Shown: positions 40,444 through 49,888 of the stretch, in pieces
Numbering within the stretch: position 1 is the first letter of the stretch
Layout of the letters: each line of letters begins with the position of its first letter
NCBI GenBank assembly: GCA_963580455.1
Contig: OY756967.1
Coordinates: 23,792,022-23,856,021, forward strand
Length of the DNA: 64,000 nucleotides
From: Euonymus europaeus
Lineage: Eukaryota > Streptophyta > Magnoliopsida > Celastrales > Celastraceae
Reading direction: 5' to 3'
Position numbers and translations under genes: made by a program
Notes under the pieces: model-generated
The model's input: only the letters and a program-made list of their open reading frames with translations
Database searches by the model: none
What the model was told of the DNA's origin: nothing

Positions 40444-41896
40444 ATGGCAGGGCAGGGGCAGAGGCGTTGCCGGGTAGTCCTAGTCCCATGTCCATACCAA
40501 GGACACATAAATCCCATGCTTCAGTTAGGCACCATCCTTCACTCCAAGGGCTTCTCCGTCACAGTTATCCACGCTAAATTCAACTCCCCTAACCCCTCTA
40601 ACAACCCTGAATTTATCTTCCATTCCATTCCGGACAACTTGTCTGTGAACCAAAAATCTTCAGGGGACATACTCGGTATTGTATTGGCTTTGAATTCCAA
40701 CTGTGAAACACCTTTCCAGGAATGTTTGGTTCAGTTGATGGAACAACAGGATCAACATGGGGAGATTTCCTGCGTTGTTTATGATGAAGTCATGTACTTC
40801 ACTGAGTCAGTGGCTAGTCAGCTGAGGATTCCTAGCATTATTTTGCGCACGACTAGTGCTGTCACTTTTGTCGCTCGCCTTGCCATGCGGAAACTCGAGG
40901 CAGAAGGCTATCTCCCTTTGCAAGGTGCATCCTCTAAGATATAGAATCACAGTCGTCTCTAAGGCCTTTCACTTGTCTTTTTATATATATATATATATAT
41001 ATAAAGTTGCTTTTGTTACAGATTCCATGTTGCTGGACCCAGTTCCTGATCTTCAACATCTCAGATTCAAAGATCTACCAGTATCCATATTTGGGACAAT
41101 AGAAAACTTCTTGCGAATGATTTTTCACATGTGCAATGTCAGAAAGTCTTCGGCTGTCATTTGGAATACTGCAGAATGCCTAGAGAAATCAGTACTGAGA
41201 CAGCTCCAACAGCAGTGCCAAGTTCCAATCTTTCCAATAGGTCCTATGCACAAATTTGCACCTACTTCCTCCAGTAGTCTACTGGAAGAGGACACAAGTT
41301 GCATTACTTGGCTTGACAGGCAAACTCATAATTCAGTATTGTATGCAAGTTTGGGGAGCATAGCTTTGATGGACATCTCAGAACTAACAGAAATGGCTTG
41401 CGGCCTTGCAAACAGCAAGCAACCTTTCTTGTGGGTTATAAGGCCTGGTCTAGTTGATGGTTCAAAATGGAATGAATTCTTGCCTCGGAGTTTTTTAGAA
41501 TCCATTGCTGAAAGAGGTCAGATCGTGAAATGGGCTCCACAGAAGGAAGTGTTGGCACACGACGCGGTGGGAGGGTTTTGGAGCCATTGTGGCTGGAACT
41601 CTACTCTTGAGAGTATATCTGAAGGGGTTCCAATGATATGCAAGCCATGCTTTGGAGATCAAAGAGTGAATGCTAGGTATGTGAGTCAAGTGTGGAAAAC
41701 AGGCCTACATTTCGAAAATAAACTCGAAAGTCATGAGGTGGAAAGAACCATAAGAAGATTAATGGTGGATGAAGAAGGAGAAGAGATGAGACATAGAGCG
41801 AGGAAGTTGAAGGAGGAAGTTGAACAATCTGTTAGGAATGGCGGTTCGTCCAAGAATAATTTAGAAGACTTTGTCAAACTCATAAGCTCCTTTTAA
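40444..41896 (+). CDS. UDP-glycosyltransferase, UGT76-type (copy 1)
   Basis: Two exons, 40444-40924 and 41022-41896 (phase 1), giving 451 residues. The GT-B fold shows the catalytic His21 in [14 protein letters not shown] and the plant PSPG box from Trp331 ([10 protein letters not shown]...[10 protein letters not shown]) to the closing Asp-Gln at 374, which points to UDP-glucose as donor. The join [25 protein letters not shown] is standard for the UGT76 group. The 97-nt intron contains a TA microsatellite at 40981-41003. Acceptors in this group range over hormones and terpenoids, and no specific substrate can be inferred. It is the first member of a local cluster with two UGT scraps and the copy at 48482. 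Confidence 0.93.
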
Positions 41897-42667
41897 CAAG
41901 TTTTTGTGACCATTGCCCGCACTGTTCAACGCTGTGCTGGCCACTTCTGCGCGCGGAACACCTGTAGAATATAAGGAACTTGTGTTGAGCACTTTTGAAA
42001 GGCATGCTGGAGCAAAAAAAATCTAGAGGAAATGCAAAGAAATCTCCGAAAAGACTGACAATAGGTAAATTAAAATTAGCCAGAGCGATTGGGAAAAAGA
42101 CCACTGGTGCAGGATATTAAGGACAAGGCCAAGCTGTCTCAGAGAAGTTGCTTCATCCTTCAATGATCATGAGGTTGTACAGCCTATGGTCATTTTGACG
42201 ACAAGCAGATGCCGCCTGCAGTTGTGTGCTTATAGTTATACTGTCAAATATTATGCAGATTTTATAGCTATTCAGTATGAATATACTCAAATCAAAGTCC
42301 ACTTCCACATGTCGTTCCTTTCGCATGCGTGCAACTGGAACAAGCTTAAGATTTATGGACAGAACACTTAAGAATCTTCTATTAATGTCATAAACAAACA
42401 AACAAACATGGAACTGTTCTAGATGATTGTTATAGGATAACAGTGTCCTTATCCCATCAAAGGAAGCAATTCTGGTTGAAATATTGACTTTGTTGTCACC
42501 GAAACTGCTAGCGGTGCGGCTAATAATGCACAAGAAGGCAAAAAATTGGTCACACTGCTAACTAAGAAGTGTCATTTTTGACCAAAAATTCCCATAAATA
42601 GTATATTGGAGAACTGCTACAAGGCAGCAGGACAAGGGCGCAAAGTTCATCTGGCTACAAATTCAAA

Positions 42668-42750
42668 TACATAGATGGCAGGGCGACGAGATAGGCATTT
42701 GAGCCTTGAGGGTCATTCTAGTGCCATGTCCTGATGTCCATTCTAAGGGG
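42668..42750 (+). pseudogene. UGT 5' scrap
   Basis: From the ATG at 42675, ATGGCAGGGCGACGAGATAG resembles the start of the UGT at 40444. It is followed by TCATTCTAGTGCCATGTCCT, which aligns with its VLVPCP codons. The frame breaks at once and nothing of the rest follows. It is a remnant of a lost tandem UGT copy. Confidence 0.65.
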
Positions 42751-43137
42751 AGATGGAAGCACATGCAACATGCAAGAAGCCAAAAACTAGTTTACTCGGC
42801 CATGAACCGAATGGGGCTTTTTTATGGGTTTATTATAAGAGCCCAATCTGAAAACTGGTTAATTGGGTCATGAGCCGAAGCCTAATATAAAACTGAATAT
42901 TGGGCGATGAACCGAATAGACCCCGTTTTATGATTAAAGAAGCCCAATGCCCCATGAATCTACGTGAAAATTGACTCCAGAATGTTCCAAGGAAAAAAAC
43001 AACTATTTCAAACATTTAGGAAGTCTTAAAAATGAAAGAGAAGAAAATTCAGGACTCGACCAGAGAGTTCCTTTATCAATTCTGAAACAGTTACCTTGGA
43101 TCAACGAGTGGACTTTCCGCCCCCCGAAATCAATTTT

Positions 43138-43177
43138 TTCCTGAAGCTTCTAGAGTACTCTCCTGCACCCTATAAAT
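43138..43177 (+). promoter_or_regulatory. Heat-shock element and TATA box of the first HSP20
   Basis: TTCctGAAgcTTCtaGAg at 43138-43155 gives four alternating GAA/TTC units (the last imperfect), a canonical heat-shock factor site. TATAAAT follows at 43171-43177, about 100 bases before the start codon. A further GAAtgTTC pair lies at 42980-42987. Confidence 0.85.
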
Positions 43178-43276
43178 CTCCTCAGACTCCTTACCTGTTG
43201 CTGCAGTGACGATTGTCATAGGAAATTAATAGCGAGAGAAGTTTAAATCAATTAGGGTTCAGTTAGTTGTGCAAAC

Positions 43277-43741
43277 ATGTCATTGATTCCTAGTTTCTTC
43301 AACAATCGACGTAGCGGCGTCTTAGACCCCTTCTCTCTCGACGTTTGGGACCCTTTCAAAGACTTTCCTTTCCCTCCCACTGCTCTATCTCGCGAGAATT
43401 CAGCATTCGTGAACACTCGGGTGGACTGGAAGGAGACACCGGAGGCTAACGTGTTCGAGGCGGACCTGCCGGGGCTGAAGAAAGAGGAAGTGAAGGTGGA
43501 GATCGAAGATGGCAGGGTGCTTCAGATCAGCGGAGAGAAGTCTGTGGAGAAGGAGGACAAGAACGATACTTGGCACCGTGTGGAGAGCAGCAGTGGAAAG
43601 TTTATGAGGAGGTTTGGGTTGCCGGAGAATGCCAAGATGGACGCGGTCCAGGCTTCAATGGAGAACGGTGTCCTCACGGTGACACTGCCTAAAGAGGAAG
43701 TGAAGAAACCCGATGTTAAGGCTGTAGAGATCTCTGGCTGA
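43277..43741 (+). CDS. Cytosolic class I small heat-shock protein (17.x kDa), copy 1
   Basis: An intronless gene of 154 residues. The class I N-terminal signature [14 protein letters not shown]...[16 protein letters not shown] is followed by the alpha-crystallin domain from about residue 45 ([20 protein letters not shown]... to GVLTVTLPK) and the C-terminal VEISG carrying the V/I-x-I assembly motif. These chaperones form 12-mers in the cytosol and hold unfolding proteins for HSP70/HSP100. The heat-shock element directly upstream of the TATA box predicts strong heat induction. It is paired with the gene at 47361 (about four of five residues alike by eye), and both sit among UGT copies. Confidence 0.95.
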   Translation: MSLIPSFFNNRRSGVLDPFSLDVWDPFKDFPFPPTALSRENSAFVNTRVDWKETPEANVFEADLPGLKKEEVKVEIEDGRVLQISGEKSVEKEDKNDTWHRVESSSGKFMRRFGLPENAKMDAVQASMENGVLTVTLPKEEVKKPDVKAVEISG

Positions 43742-44014
43742 GAGTATAAACGGCGTCGTATATAGAACTCTTTGTAATTATGTAAGCTGTGTAATAAATG
43801 TTTTGCCTGTGGATGCGCGTCAACTTTACTTCTGGATGTTTAAAGTTGTGATGAGTAGTTTGGTTGTGTTCTGAATCTGCGAAAGTGTTGTTTTTTTTAA
43901 ATGTAAGATTGCGATGTTGGTTTACCAGTTATTAATGAGACCAGGATTTGTTATCATCTAGCTTACTACAAATAAACTTGTAATGACAAAGGTTCAAAAC
44001 TAAACATGGTTTTT

Positions 44015-44160
44015 ATGTTTGGAAAGGGAAGAGGTGGAAGTAGCCATAAGACAGTAATGGTGGTAAGGAAGGAAAGAAAATGAGGCAGAGAGCGATGAAT
44101 TTGAAGGAGAAGATTGAACAATCTATTGGGAAGGGTTGTTCTACAACAACAATCATATAG
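44015..44160 (+). pseudogene. UGT 3' scrap
   Basis: The stretch ATGAGGCAGAGAGCGATGAA, then TTTGAAGGAGAAGATTGAAC and AATCTATTGGGAAGGG..., aligns with the last 45 codons of the UGT at 48482 (MRQRAMDLKEKAEHSIRAGG). Frames are disrupted, so it is non-coding. It lies after the first HSP20 gene, as the 3' part of a lost UGT copy. Confidence 0.75.
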
Positions 44161-44233
44161 AAAAATCAAGAGTAGGGTGGAAAAACCTTCTTATAATAAT
44201 GTTCTTTGATTTTTTATCATATTTTTGAAGCTG

Positions 44234-44394
44234 TACCTTCAATTGAGATTTGTCGGCAGCTCACATTTTTATTTTGTTTCTCTTCATTAAATTTTATACT
44301 GTTTGTGACAACCAGATAAAGGAAGACATCAGATAAGAAAATGAGCATGATCGTACTGGTCTAGTTATGGTTGCCCAAATCTCAATTGAAGGTA
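44234..44394. repeat. 161-bp segment with perfect 19-bp inverted ends
   Basis: TACCTTCAATTGAGATTTG at 44234-44252 returns as its exact reverse complement at 44376-44394. It may be a small foldback element or the ends of an old MITE. No target duplication was identified. Confidence 0.6.
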
Positions 44395-44819
44395 GAGTTT
44401 TATTGGTGATTATATTTCACCAAGTTATATAATTTATAGTTGCGGTACTTAGAATAGCTTTATAAAAAAGGTCGTTCAGGATTACTATTTTTTTGTTGTT
44501 GTTATTATATTCAAATAAAATAAAATGAAAAAGAGACTACTTTTGCTTTAAAGTACCAGTAAAAAGTTGCATGTCGTCTTAATAAAACAGGAGGAAACAA
44601 AACACGTTGAGAAGGATTTAATAAATCTGATGCAATGCAATGTTTATTAATTCTATTGAATCATCTAACTATAAAAGAATCAAAAATGTGTGATATGTTA
44701 TCGTTGATATTCTTTTTTGTTTTGCAAGGCCAATTTGTAGGTTATTTATTAATTGAACAATGATAATTAAAATAGGTTAGTGAAAGTGGTCGGGTTGCGT
44801 AATAACATAACATATTGTA

Positions 44820-44908
44820 GCAATCATATAAGTACCTGGAGTTCACATTACAAAAGTGGATAGTCAATCATATAAGTAACTGGAGTTCACATTACAAAAG
44901 TGGATAAT
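44820..44908 (+). repeat. 44-bp direct duplication at the edge of the inverted repeat
   Basis: CAATCATATAAGTACCTGGA and the following 24 bases occur at about 44821-44864 and again from 44865, with a single change seen. The second copy forms the outer end of the left arm of the large inverted repeat. Confidence 0.8.
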
Positions 44909-46546
44909 TTGGGGATTCGACCTAGGTGATTTGGGACACAAAAAAGAAGTACCTTAATCTTTCTTCCTCTTGATATTTTCACTACCTTGGTCTCAACTGC
45001 TTAAGTTTATCGAACATTCCAGCTTGTTTAATATTTATATTTCAAAATACGCCGGTGACATTACTTGAGATTTTCATATCAGTCTGGTTCGGATGGTGCT
45101 TCATTTCCATCCAAATTAATAGCTATATTTCCATCTTCGTTGTCGTTGACATTTCCAATGTTTCATGCCACTGATAGAGGCATAGAGCTTCAATTTCAGT
45201 AAATTCATTGACAAAATACATTTTTCCTTCTGCTCCTTCGCTGTGAAGTTCTTCTTCTTTATCTTTTGCTTCGATGCTTTCCTTGAGGAAAGAAGCATCC
45301 CAGTTTGTGTTGTTAATTTGTAGATCTTGTTTGATATGTGCAAAGGCATCTTGTGTCAAGTCTTCTATCTCCATCATGTTCCAGCTCATCCTTCTGATTG
45401 TTATTTGTAGTTGGTGTTCACGATCCTTAACTCGTTTAATGTTATTGTTTGTTGTAGCCTTTGTTTGCAACTCACTTGTGCAAAACAACAATTTTTTCGC
45501 AAGGATGATTTCATAGATTTTTATAGCATCTTCATATAACTCTCTAATCATGAAGAATACAAACATTCTATTCCTATTGTCTTTTGTACATATGAAAAAA
45601 TATAGCTGATCTCATCAGTTTATTTGTTCTGGCTTCCTCTTTTGAAATCTTGAGTTCAGTTTACGAATGGAAACATCAAAACTCTGATATATACTAGAAC
45701 AAGAAACTGAACTCAAGATTTCAGAAGAGGAAGTCAAAACAGGTAAACTGATGAGATCGGCTATATTTGTTCATATGTACGAAAGACAGTAGGAATAGAA
45801 GGTTTGTCTTCTTCATGATTAGAGAGTTATATGAAGATGCTATAAAAATATATGAAATCACCCGTGCAAAAAAAATTGTTGTATTGCACAAGTGAGTTGC
45901 AAACAAATGTTACAACAAACAATAATATCAAACAAGCTAAGGATCGTGAACACTAGCTACAAATAACAATTAGAAGGATGAGCTCAAACATGATGGAGAT
46001 AGAAGACTTGACACAAGATGCCTTTGCACAGATCAAACAAGATCTACAAATTAACAACACAAATTGTGATGCCTCTTTCCTTAAGGAAAACATCGAAGCA
46101 AAAGATGAAGAAGAAGAATTTTACAAAGAAGGAGCATAAGGAAAAATGTATTTTGTCAATGAATTTACTGAAATTGAAGCTCTAAAGATACAAGCTCTAT
46201 CGTGGCATACAACATTGGAAATGTCAATGACAACGAAGATGGAAATATAGCTATCAATATGCATGAAAATGACGCACCACCCGAACCAGACTGATATGAA
46301 AATCTCAAGCAATGTCACCAGCGTATTTTGAAATGTAAATATTAAACAAGTTGAAATGTTCAACAAACTCAAGGCGTTGAGACCAAGGTAATGAAGAACA
46401 GTACAAAAATAAATGTGCAATCTTTAAAAACTTATGGGTTTTGTAAATATCAGGAAAAATGTACTTATTTTTTATGTTCCAAATCACCTAGGTTGAATCC
46501 CCAAATTACCCACTTTGTAATGTGAACTACAGCTACTTATATGATC
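44864..46546. repeat. Large inverted repeat, arms about 800 bp, 41-nt spacer
   Basis: The left arm 44864-45662 and right arm 45704-46546 are reverse complements over nearly their whole length, with scattered substitutions, small indels and one gap of a few tens of bases near 44950/46430. The inner ends GAACTCAAGATTTC... meet across a loop at 45663-45703. A transcript through it would fold into a very long hairpin. On the minus strand, the left arm holds an open frame of 147 codons (45123-45566). The matching frame in the right arm, on the plus strand, is broken. It may be a foldback transposon or an inverted duplication of part of a gene. Confidence 0.9.
45123..45566 (-). CDS. Hypothetical 147-residue frame inside the inverted repeat
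   Basis: The frame starts MFVFFMIRELYEDAIKIYEI and contains a charged, helix-prone stretch (MEIEDLTQDAFAHIKQDLQI, then ESIEAKDKEEELHSEGAEGK). I do not recognise the family. The facing arm on the plus strand codes for nearly the same peptide between about 45965 and 46139 but has a stop (tag, about 45954) and frame changes before it. That similar residues survive in both arms suggests that the duplicated source was once coding. Whether this copy is expressed is unknown, and it may be just a piece of a transposon gene. Confidence 0.3.
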   Translation of the reverse strand: MFVFFMIRELYEDAIKIYEIILAKKLLFCTSELQTKATTNNNIKRVKDREHQLQITIRRMSWNMMEIEDLTQDAFAHIKQDLQINNTNWDASFLKESIEAKDKEEELHSEGAEGKMYFVNEFTEIEALCLYQWHETLEMSTTTKMEI

Positions 46547-47208
46547 GACCGAAAAGACTAAGGATCACTGCTGAAGTAAAAAAGAAGAGAGCGTAAACGA
46601 AGGGTGTAGAAGAGGAATTGTGCGAGGCCAAAGGAGGACGAGTGAGTAAGGATTTGTAGGGGAAGAGGTAGGGCATGAGTAGGGAGAGTGAAAATCATCA
46701 TCGGATGGGCGTGTGAGCTTAGTTACGATCATTTTGCAAACCACGATGGGTGCCAATATGCAAAACTGTAGCGGAATAGTAGATACTCAAGAGGAGAGAG
46801 CTGCAAATCCTGCAACTTTATATAATAAGGCACGACCATAGATATAGATAGATACCCAATTTAAACTCCTCCAGCAAGAGGAGATGTGGCCAAGATTTGC
46901 ATTCTGAAAGGCCAACTTGAACCATCTACAATTAGATAAAAATAAAAAAGGATAAGCCGGTTTCGTGATTTAAAAGCTCAACGAATCACAAAATTTGGGC
47001 CTAGATAAAAACAAGCCAAATAAGGCCCCGAACTGAGGTAGGCCCATTGCAGGATTAAGAGAGGGACAATGGATGTCCTCATCATTCCAGATTCTTCTAA
47101 TGAAAACAATATCAATTTCAAAAACTCACGAATTTGCCAGAGAGTTCGTTAATCAATTCCGGAATCGGGACCGTTACCTTTTAACGACGAGGAGCCCAAA
47201 ATGGGTTG
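46547..47208. other. Gene-free spacer and distal promoter of the second HSP20
   Basis: No gene is supported. The part from about 47130 is clearly related to the promoter of the first HSP20 (GCCAGAGAGTTCGTTAATCA against ACCAGAGAGTTCCTTTATCA). Confidence 0.5.
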
Positions 47209-47248
47209 TTCCTGAAGCTACTGGAATCCTCTTCTGCGTCCTATAAAT
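47209..47248 (+). promoter_or_regulatory. Heat-shock element and TATA box of the second HSP20
   Basis: TTCctGAAgcTaCtgGAA at 47209-47226 keeps the four-unit layout with one mismatch. TATAAAT lies at 47242-47248. Spacing from element to TATA is the same as at the first HSP20. Confidence 0.85.
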
Positions 47249-47360
47249 GTTTGTGTGCCCCAAGTTCTTTGCAGCAGCGACATCTGACAGTGTACTGTAT
47301 TAATCTTCTACTAGCGACGAACTTACGTCCTTCAAATCATCATCAACGAATCAGGCAGAA

Positions 47361-47825
47361 ATGTCGTTGATCCCAAGCTTTTTCAACAATCGAAGAAGCG
47401 GCATGTTCGCTCCCTTCTCTCTTGATGTTTGGGACCCCTTCAAAGACTTTCCTTTCCCTTCTAGTTCTATTTCTAGCGAAAATTGGGCGTTCGTCAATAC
47501 TAGGGTAGACTGGAAGGAGACGCCGGAGGCTCACTTGTTCAAGGCAGACCTGCCAGGGCTGAGGAAAGAGGAAGTGAAGGTGGAGATCGAAGATGACAGA
47601 ACACTCCAGATCAGCGGAGAGAGGAACGTGAAGAAGGAGGATAAAAACGACACTTGGCACAGCGTGGAGCGCAGCAGCGGCAAGTTTATGAGGAGGTTCC
47701 GACTTCCTGAGAATGCCAAGATGGATGGCGTGAAGGCTTCGATGGAGAACGGTGTGCTCACCGTCACGGTGCCTAAAGTGGAAGTGAAGAAACCTGATGT
47801 CAAGGCTATTGAGATCTCCGGCTGA
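47361..47825 (+). CDS. Cytosolic class I small heat-shock protein, copy 2
   Basis: An intronless gene of 154 residues, the same length as the copy at 43277. The N-terminal class I motif, the alpha-crystallin domain ([20 protein letters not shown] ... GVLTVTVPK) and the terminal IEISG are intact. Differences from copy 1 are mostly charge changes (for example GLKKEE to [14 protein letters not shown] to RRFRLPEN). Heat induction is predicted from its promoter element. The ortholog group is the HSP17/18 class I proteins; the exact name is not assignable. Confidence 0.95.
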   Translation: MSLIPSFFNNRRSGMFAPFSLDVWDPFKDFPFPSSSISSENWAFVNTRVDWKETPEAHLFKADLPGLRKEEVKVEIEDDRTLQISGERNVKKEDKNDTWHSVERSSGKFMRRFRLPENAKMDGVKASMENGVLTVTVPKVEVKKPDVKAIEISG

Positions 47826-48481
47826 GATCGAAAACGGTGTCGTCTCGTCTTATTTAGCCGTAAAACGGGTATTATGAACGGTGTCGTTTTATAATACGAC
47901 ATGTCGCTATCACCGTACTTTGCAAAAGCAACTTAAAATGGTTTGGGTGCGCTATTAATTTGCAATGTAAGATTTTCAGCTTCTAAATAAGATTTTCTTC
48001 AATAGACGTTTCACATAACTTTAAGTTTGCGCAGCAAGTAATAAAGTGTGGACCAAGCGTAACATTAAGCACTAATCCAAATTCGGGAAAAATAATTCAA
48101 CAATAAAATTAAGATTAATCACTAATCCAAACTTTAAACTTGCACGACAAGAACCAAATCTTTACATCCAAGCATAAGATTAAGGCCATATAAAAAAAGC
48201 ATAAGATTAAGGACTAACCCAAGTCAACAATAATAATAATCCAAACTTTAAAACTTGCACATCAAGTATGGGCTCGTACCAAATGTTTACATCCAACCAT
48301 TAAGATTAAGCACTAATCCAAAGTCAAAAAAATATAAGTAAAAAATTCAACAATGATTTTCATCCGTTTCGGGTCCAATCATGAAACCCATTGGTTTTTG
48401 TATCTATATGATATATTAGGACTGGAGAAGACTGCAAAAAATCGATCTTTGATTTGTAGAGCAAACCATAGAATTGTAGGA

Positions 48482-49888
48482 ATGGAGAGGCAGGGGAAGA
48501 AAGACATCCACTTGGTGCTTATTCCATGTCCATTCCAGGGCCACATCAATCCAATGCTTCAGCTAGGAACCATACTTCACTCGAAAGGATTCTCCGTAAC
48601 AATTGCACACACAGAATTTCAATTTCCCGACACATCCAAACATCCTGATTTCATGTTCCTACGTATACCAAATAGCTCATGGAGTCAACCAGTCTCGTCT
48701 TCAAATTTTGCAGCTTTGCTGTCTTGTCTTAACATCAACTGCAAAGCTCCATTGCAGGAATATCTAACTCGAAAGATGGAAGAGAAGAGTGGGCATCAAG
48801 ATGTACATTTATGTATCATCTACGACGGAATTATGCATTTTGCTGATGAAGTGGCTTTTGAATTGAAACTTCCAAGCATCACCTTACGCACCAGCAGTGC
48901 TACCAATTTGCTAACGTACTACTACTATCCTCGTATGCAGAAGGAAGGTCACTTTGCCTTGGAAGGTAAGTATTTCCCTACAAGCTCAATATCTAAGGTA
49001 ACTTTTGCAGAAGCCGACGCACAAGAGCTAGTCCCTGGACTTCAACCTCTCAGATTCAAGGACCTACCTGTTTATAAATTTCATCAAAATGTAGATATAT
49101 TGTTACAGCTAATTGGTGCTTCACGAAACCTAAGATCGTCTAGAGCCATTATTTGGAATACTATGGATTTCATGGAACAATCATCCCTCGCACGACTCCA
49201 ATTACAGTGCCAAGTTCCTGTCTTCGCAATAGGTCCTCTGCATAAAATGGCACCAAGCTCTTCTGGAAGCTTACTACCTGAGGACACTAGCTGCATCACA
49301 TGGCTTGATATGCAAGCCCATAATTCAGTGATATACATTAGCCTGGGCAGCGTGGCATCCATGAATGAGAAGGAGCTAGTCGAAATGGCTTGGGGTCTTG
49401 CAGACAGCAAGCAGCCTTTTTTGTGGGTGATTAGGCCTGATTCAAGTGGCAATTCAGATTTGCCTGAAATATTCCCAGAAGATTACAAAGAAACCATAGG
49501 AAAAAGAGGCTACATAGTGAAATGGGCTCCTCAAAAGAAAGTATTGGCACATAGAGCAGTAGGAGGGTTTTGGAGCCACTGCGGCTGGAATTCAACCCTT
49601 GAAAGCATATCTGAAGGTGTTCCATTAATATGCAAACCCTATTTTGGTGATCAAAGAGTGAACACAAGGTACATAAATCATGTATGGAAAGTAGGTATCG
49701 AGTTCGAGGGTGAACTAGAAAGGGGAAAGATTGAAAGAGCTGTAAGGAAGCTCATGCAGGATGAAGGAGGAGAGGAGATGAGGCAAAGAGCAATGGATTT
49801 GAAGGAGAAAGCTGAACATAGTATTCGGGCTGGTGGTTCTTCCTACAACTCCATGAATGAACTAGTCAAATTGATCTTGTCCTTCTAA
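48482..49888 (+). CDS. UDP-glycosyltransferase, UGT76-type (copy 2)
   Basis: One open frame of 468 residues from the ATG at 48482. An upstream in-frame ATG at 48353 would add 43 residues, but the family starts at MERQGKKDIHLVLIPCPFQG. Catalytic His21 and the PSPG box from Trp348 (WAPQKKVLAH...[10 protein letters not shown], closing Asp-Gln) are present. At 48966-49010 the gene contains 45 bases with perfect intron ends (GAAG|gtaagt ... ttttgcag|AA) at the exact place and phase of the intron in the copy at 40444. Reading through adds 15 residues (GKYFPTSSISKVTFA); splicing gives 453 residues, close to the 451 of copy 1. Donor sugar is probably UDP-glucose; acceptor unknown. Confidence 0.92.
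   Translation: MERQGKKDIHLVLIPCPFQGHINPMLQLGTILHSKGFSVTIAHTEFQFPDTSKHPDFMFLRIPNSSWSQPVSSSNFAALLSCLNINCKAPLQEYLTRKMEEKSGHQDVHLCIIYDGIMHFADEVAFELKLPSITLRTSSATNLLTYYYYPRMQKEGHFALEGKYFPTSSISKVTFAEADAQELVPGLQPLRFKDLPVYKFHQNVDILLQLIGASRNLRSSRAIIWNTMDFMEQSSLARLQLQCQVPVFAIGPLHKMAPSSSGSLLPEDTSCITWLDMQAHNSVIYISLGSVASMNEKELVEMAWGLADSKQPFLWVIRPDSSGNSDLPEIFPEDYKETIGKRGYIVKWAPQKKVLAHRAVGGFWSHCGWNSTLESISEGVPLICKPYFGDQRVNTRYINHVWKVGIEFEGELERGKIERAVRKLMQDEGGEEMRQRAMDLKEKAEHSIRAGGSSYNSMNELVKLILSF

Noticed and set aside
47531..47902. 123-codon frame on the minus strand of the second HSP20
   Set aside because: It is an antisense shadow of the alpha-crystallin coding sequence.
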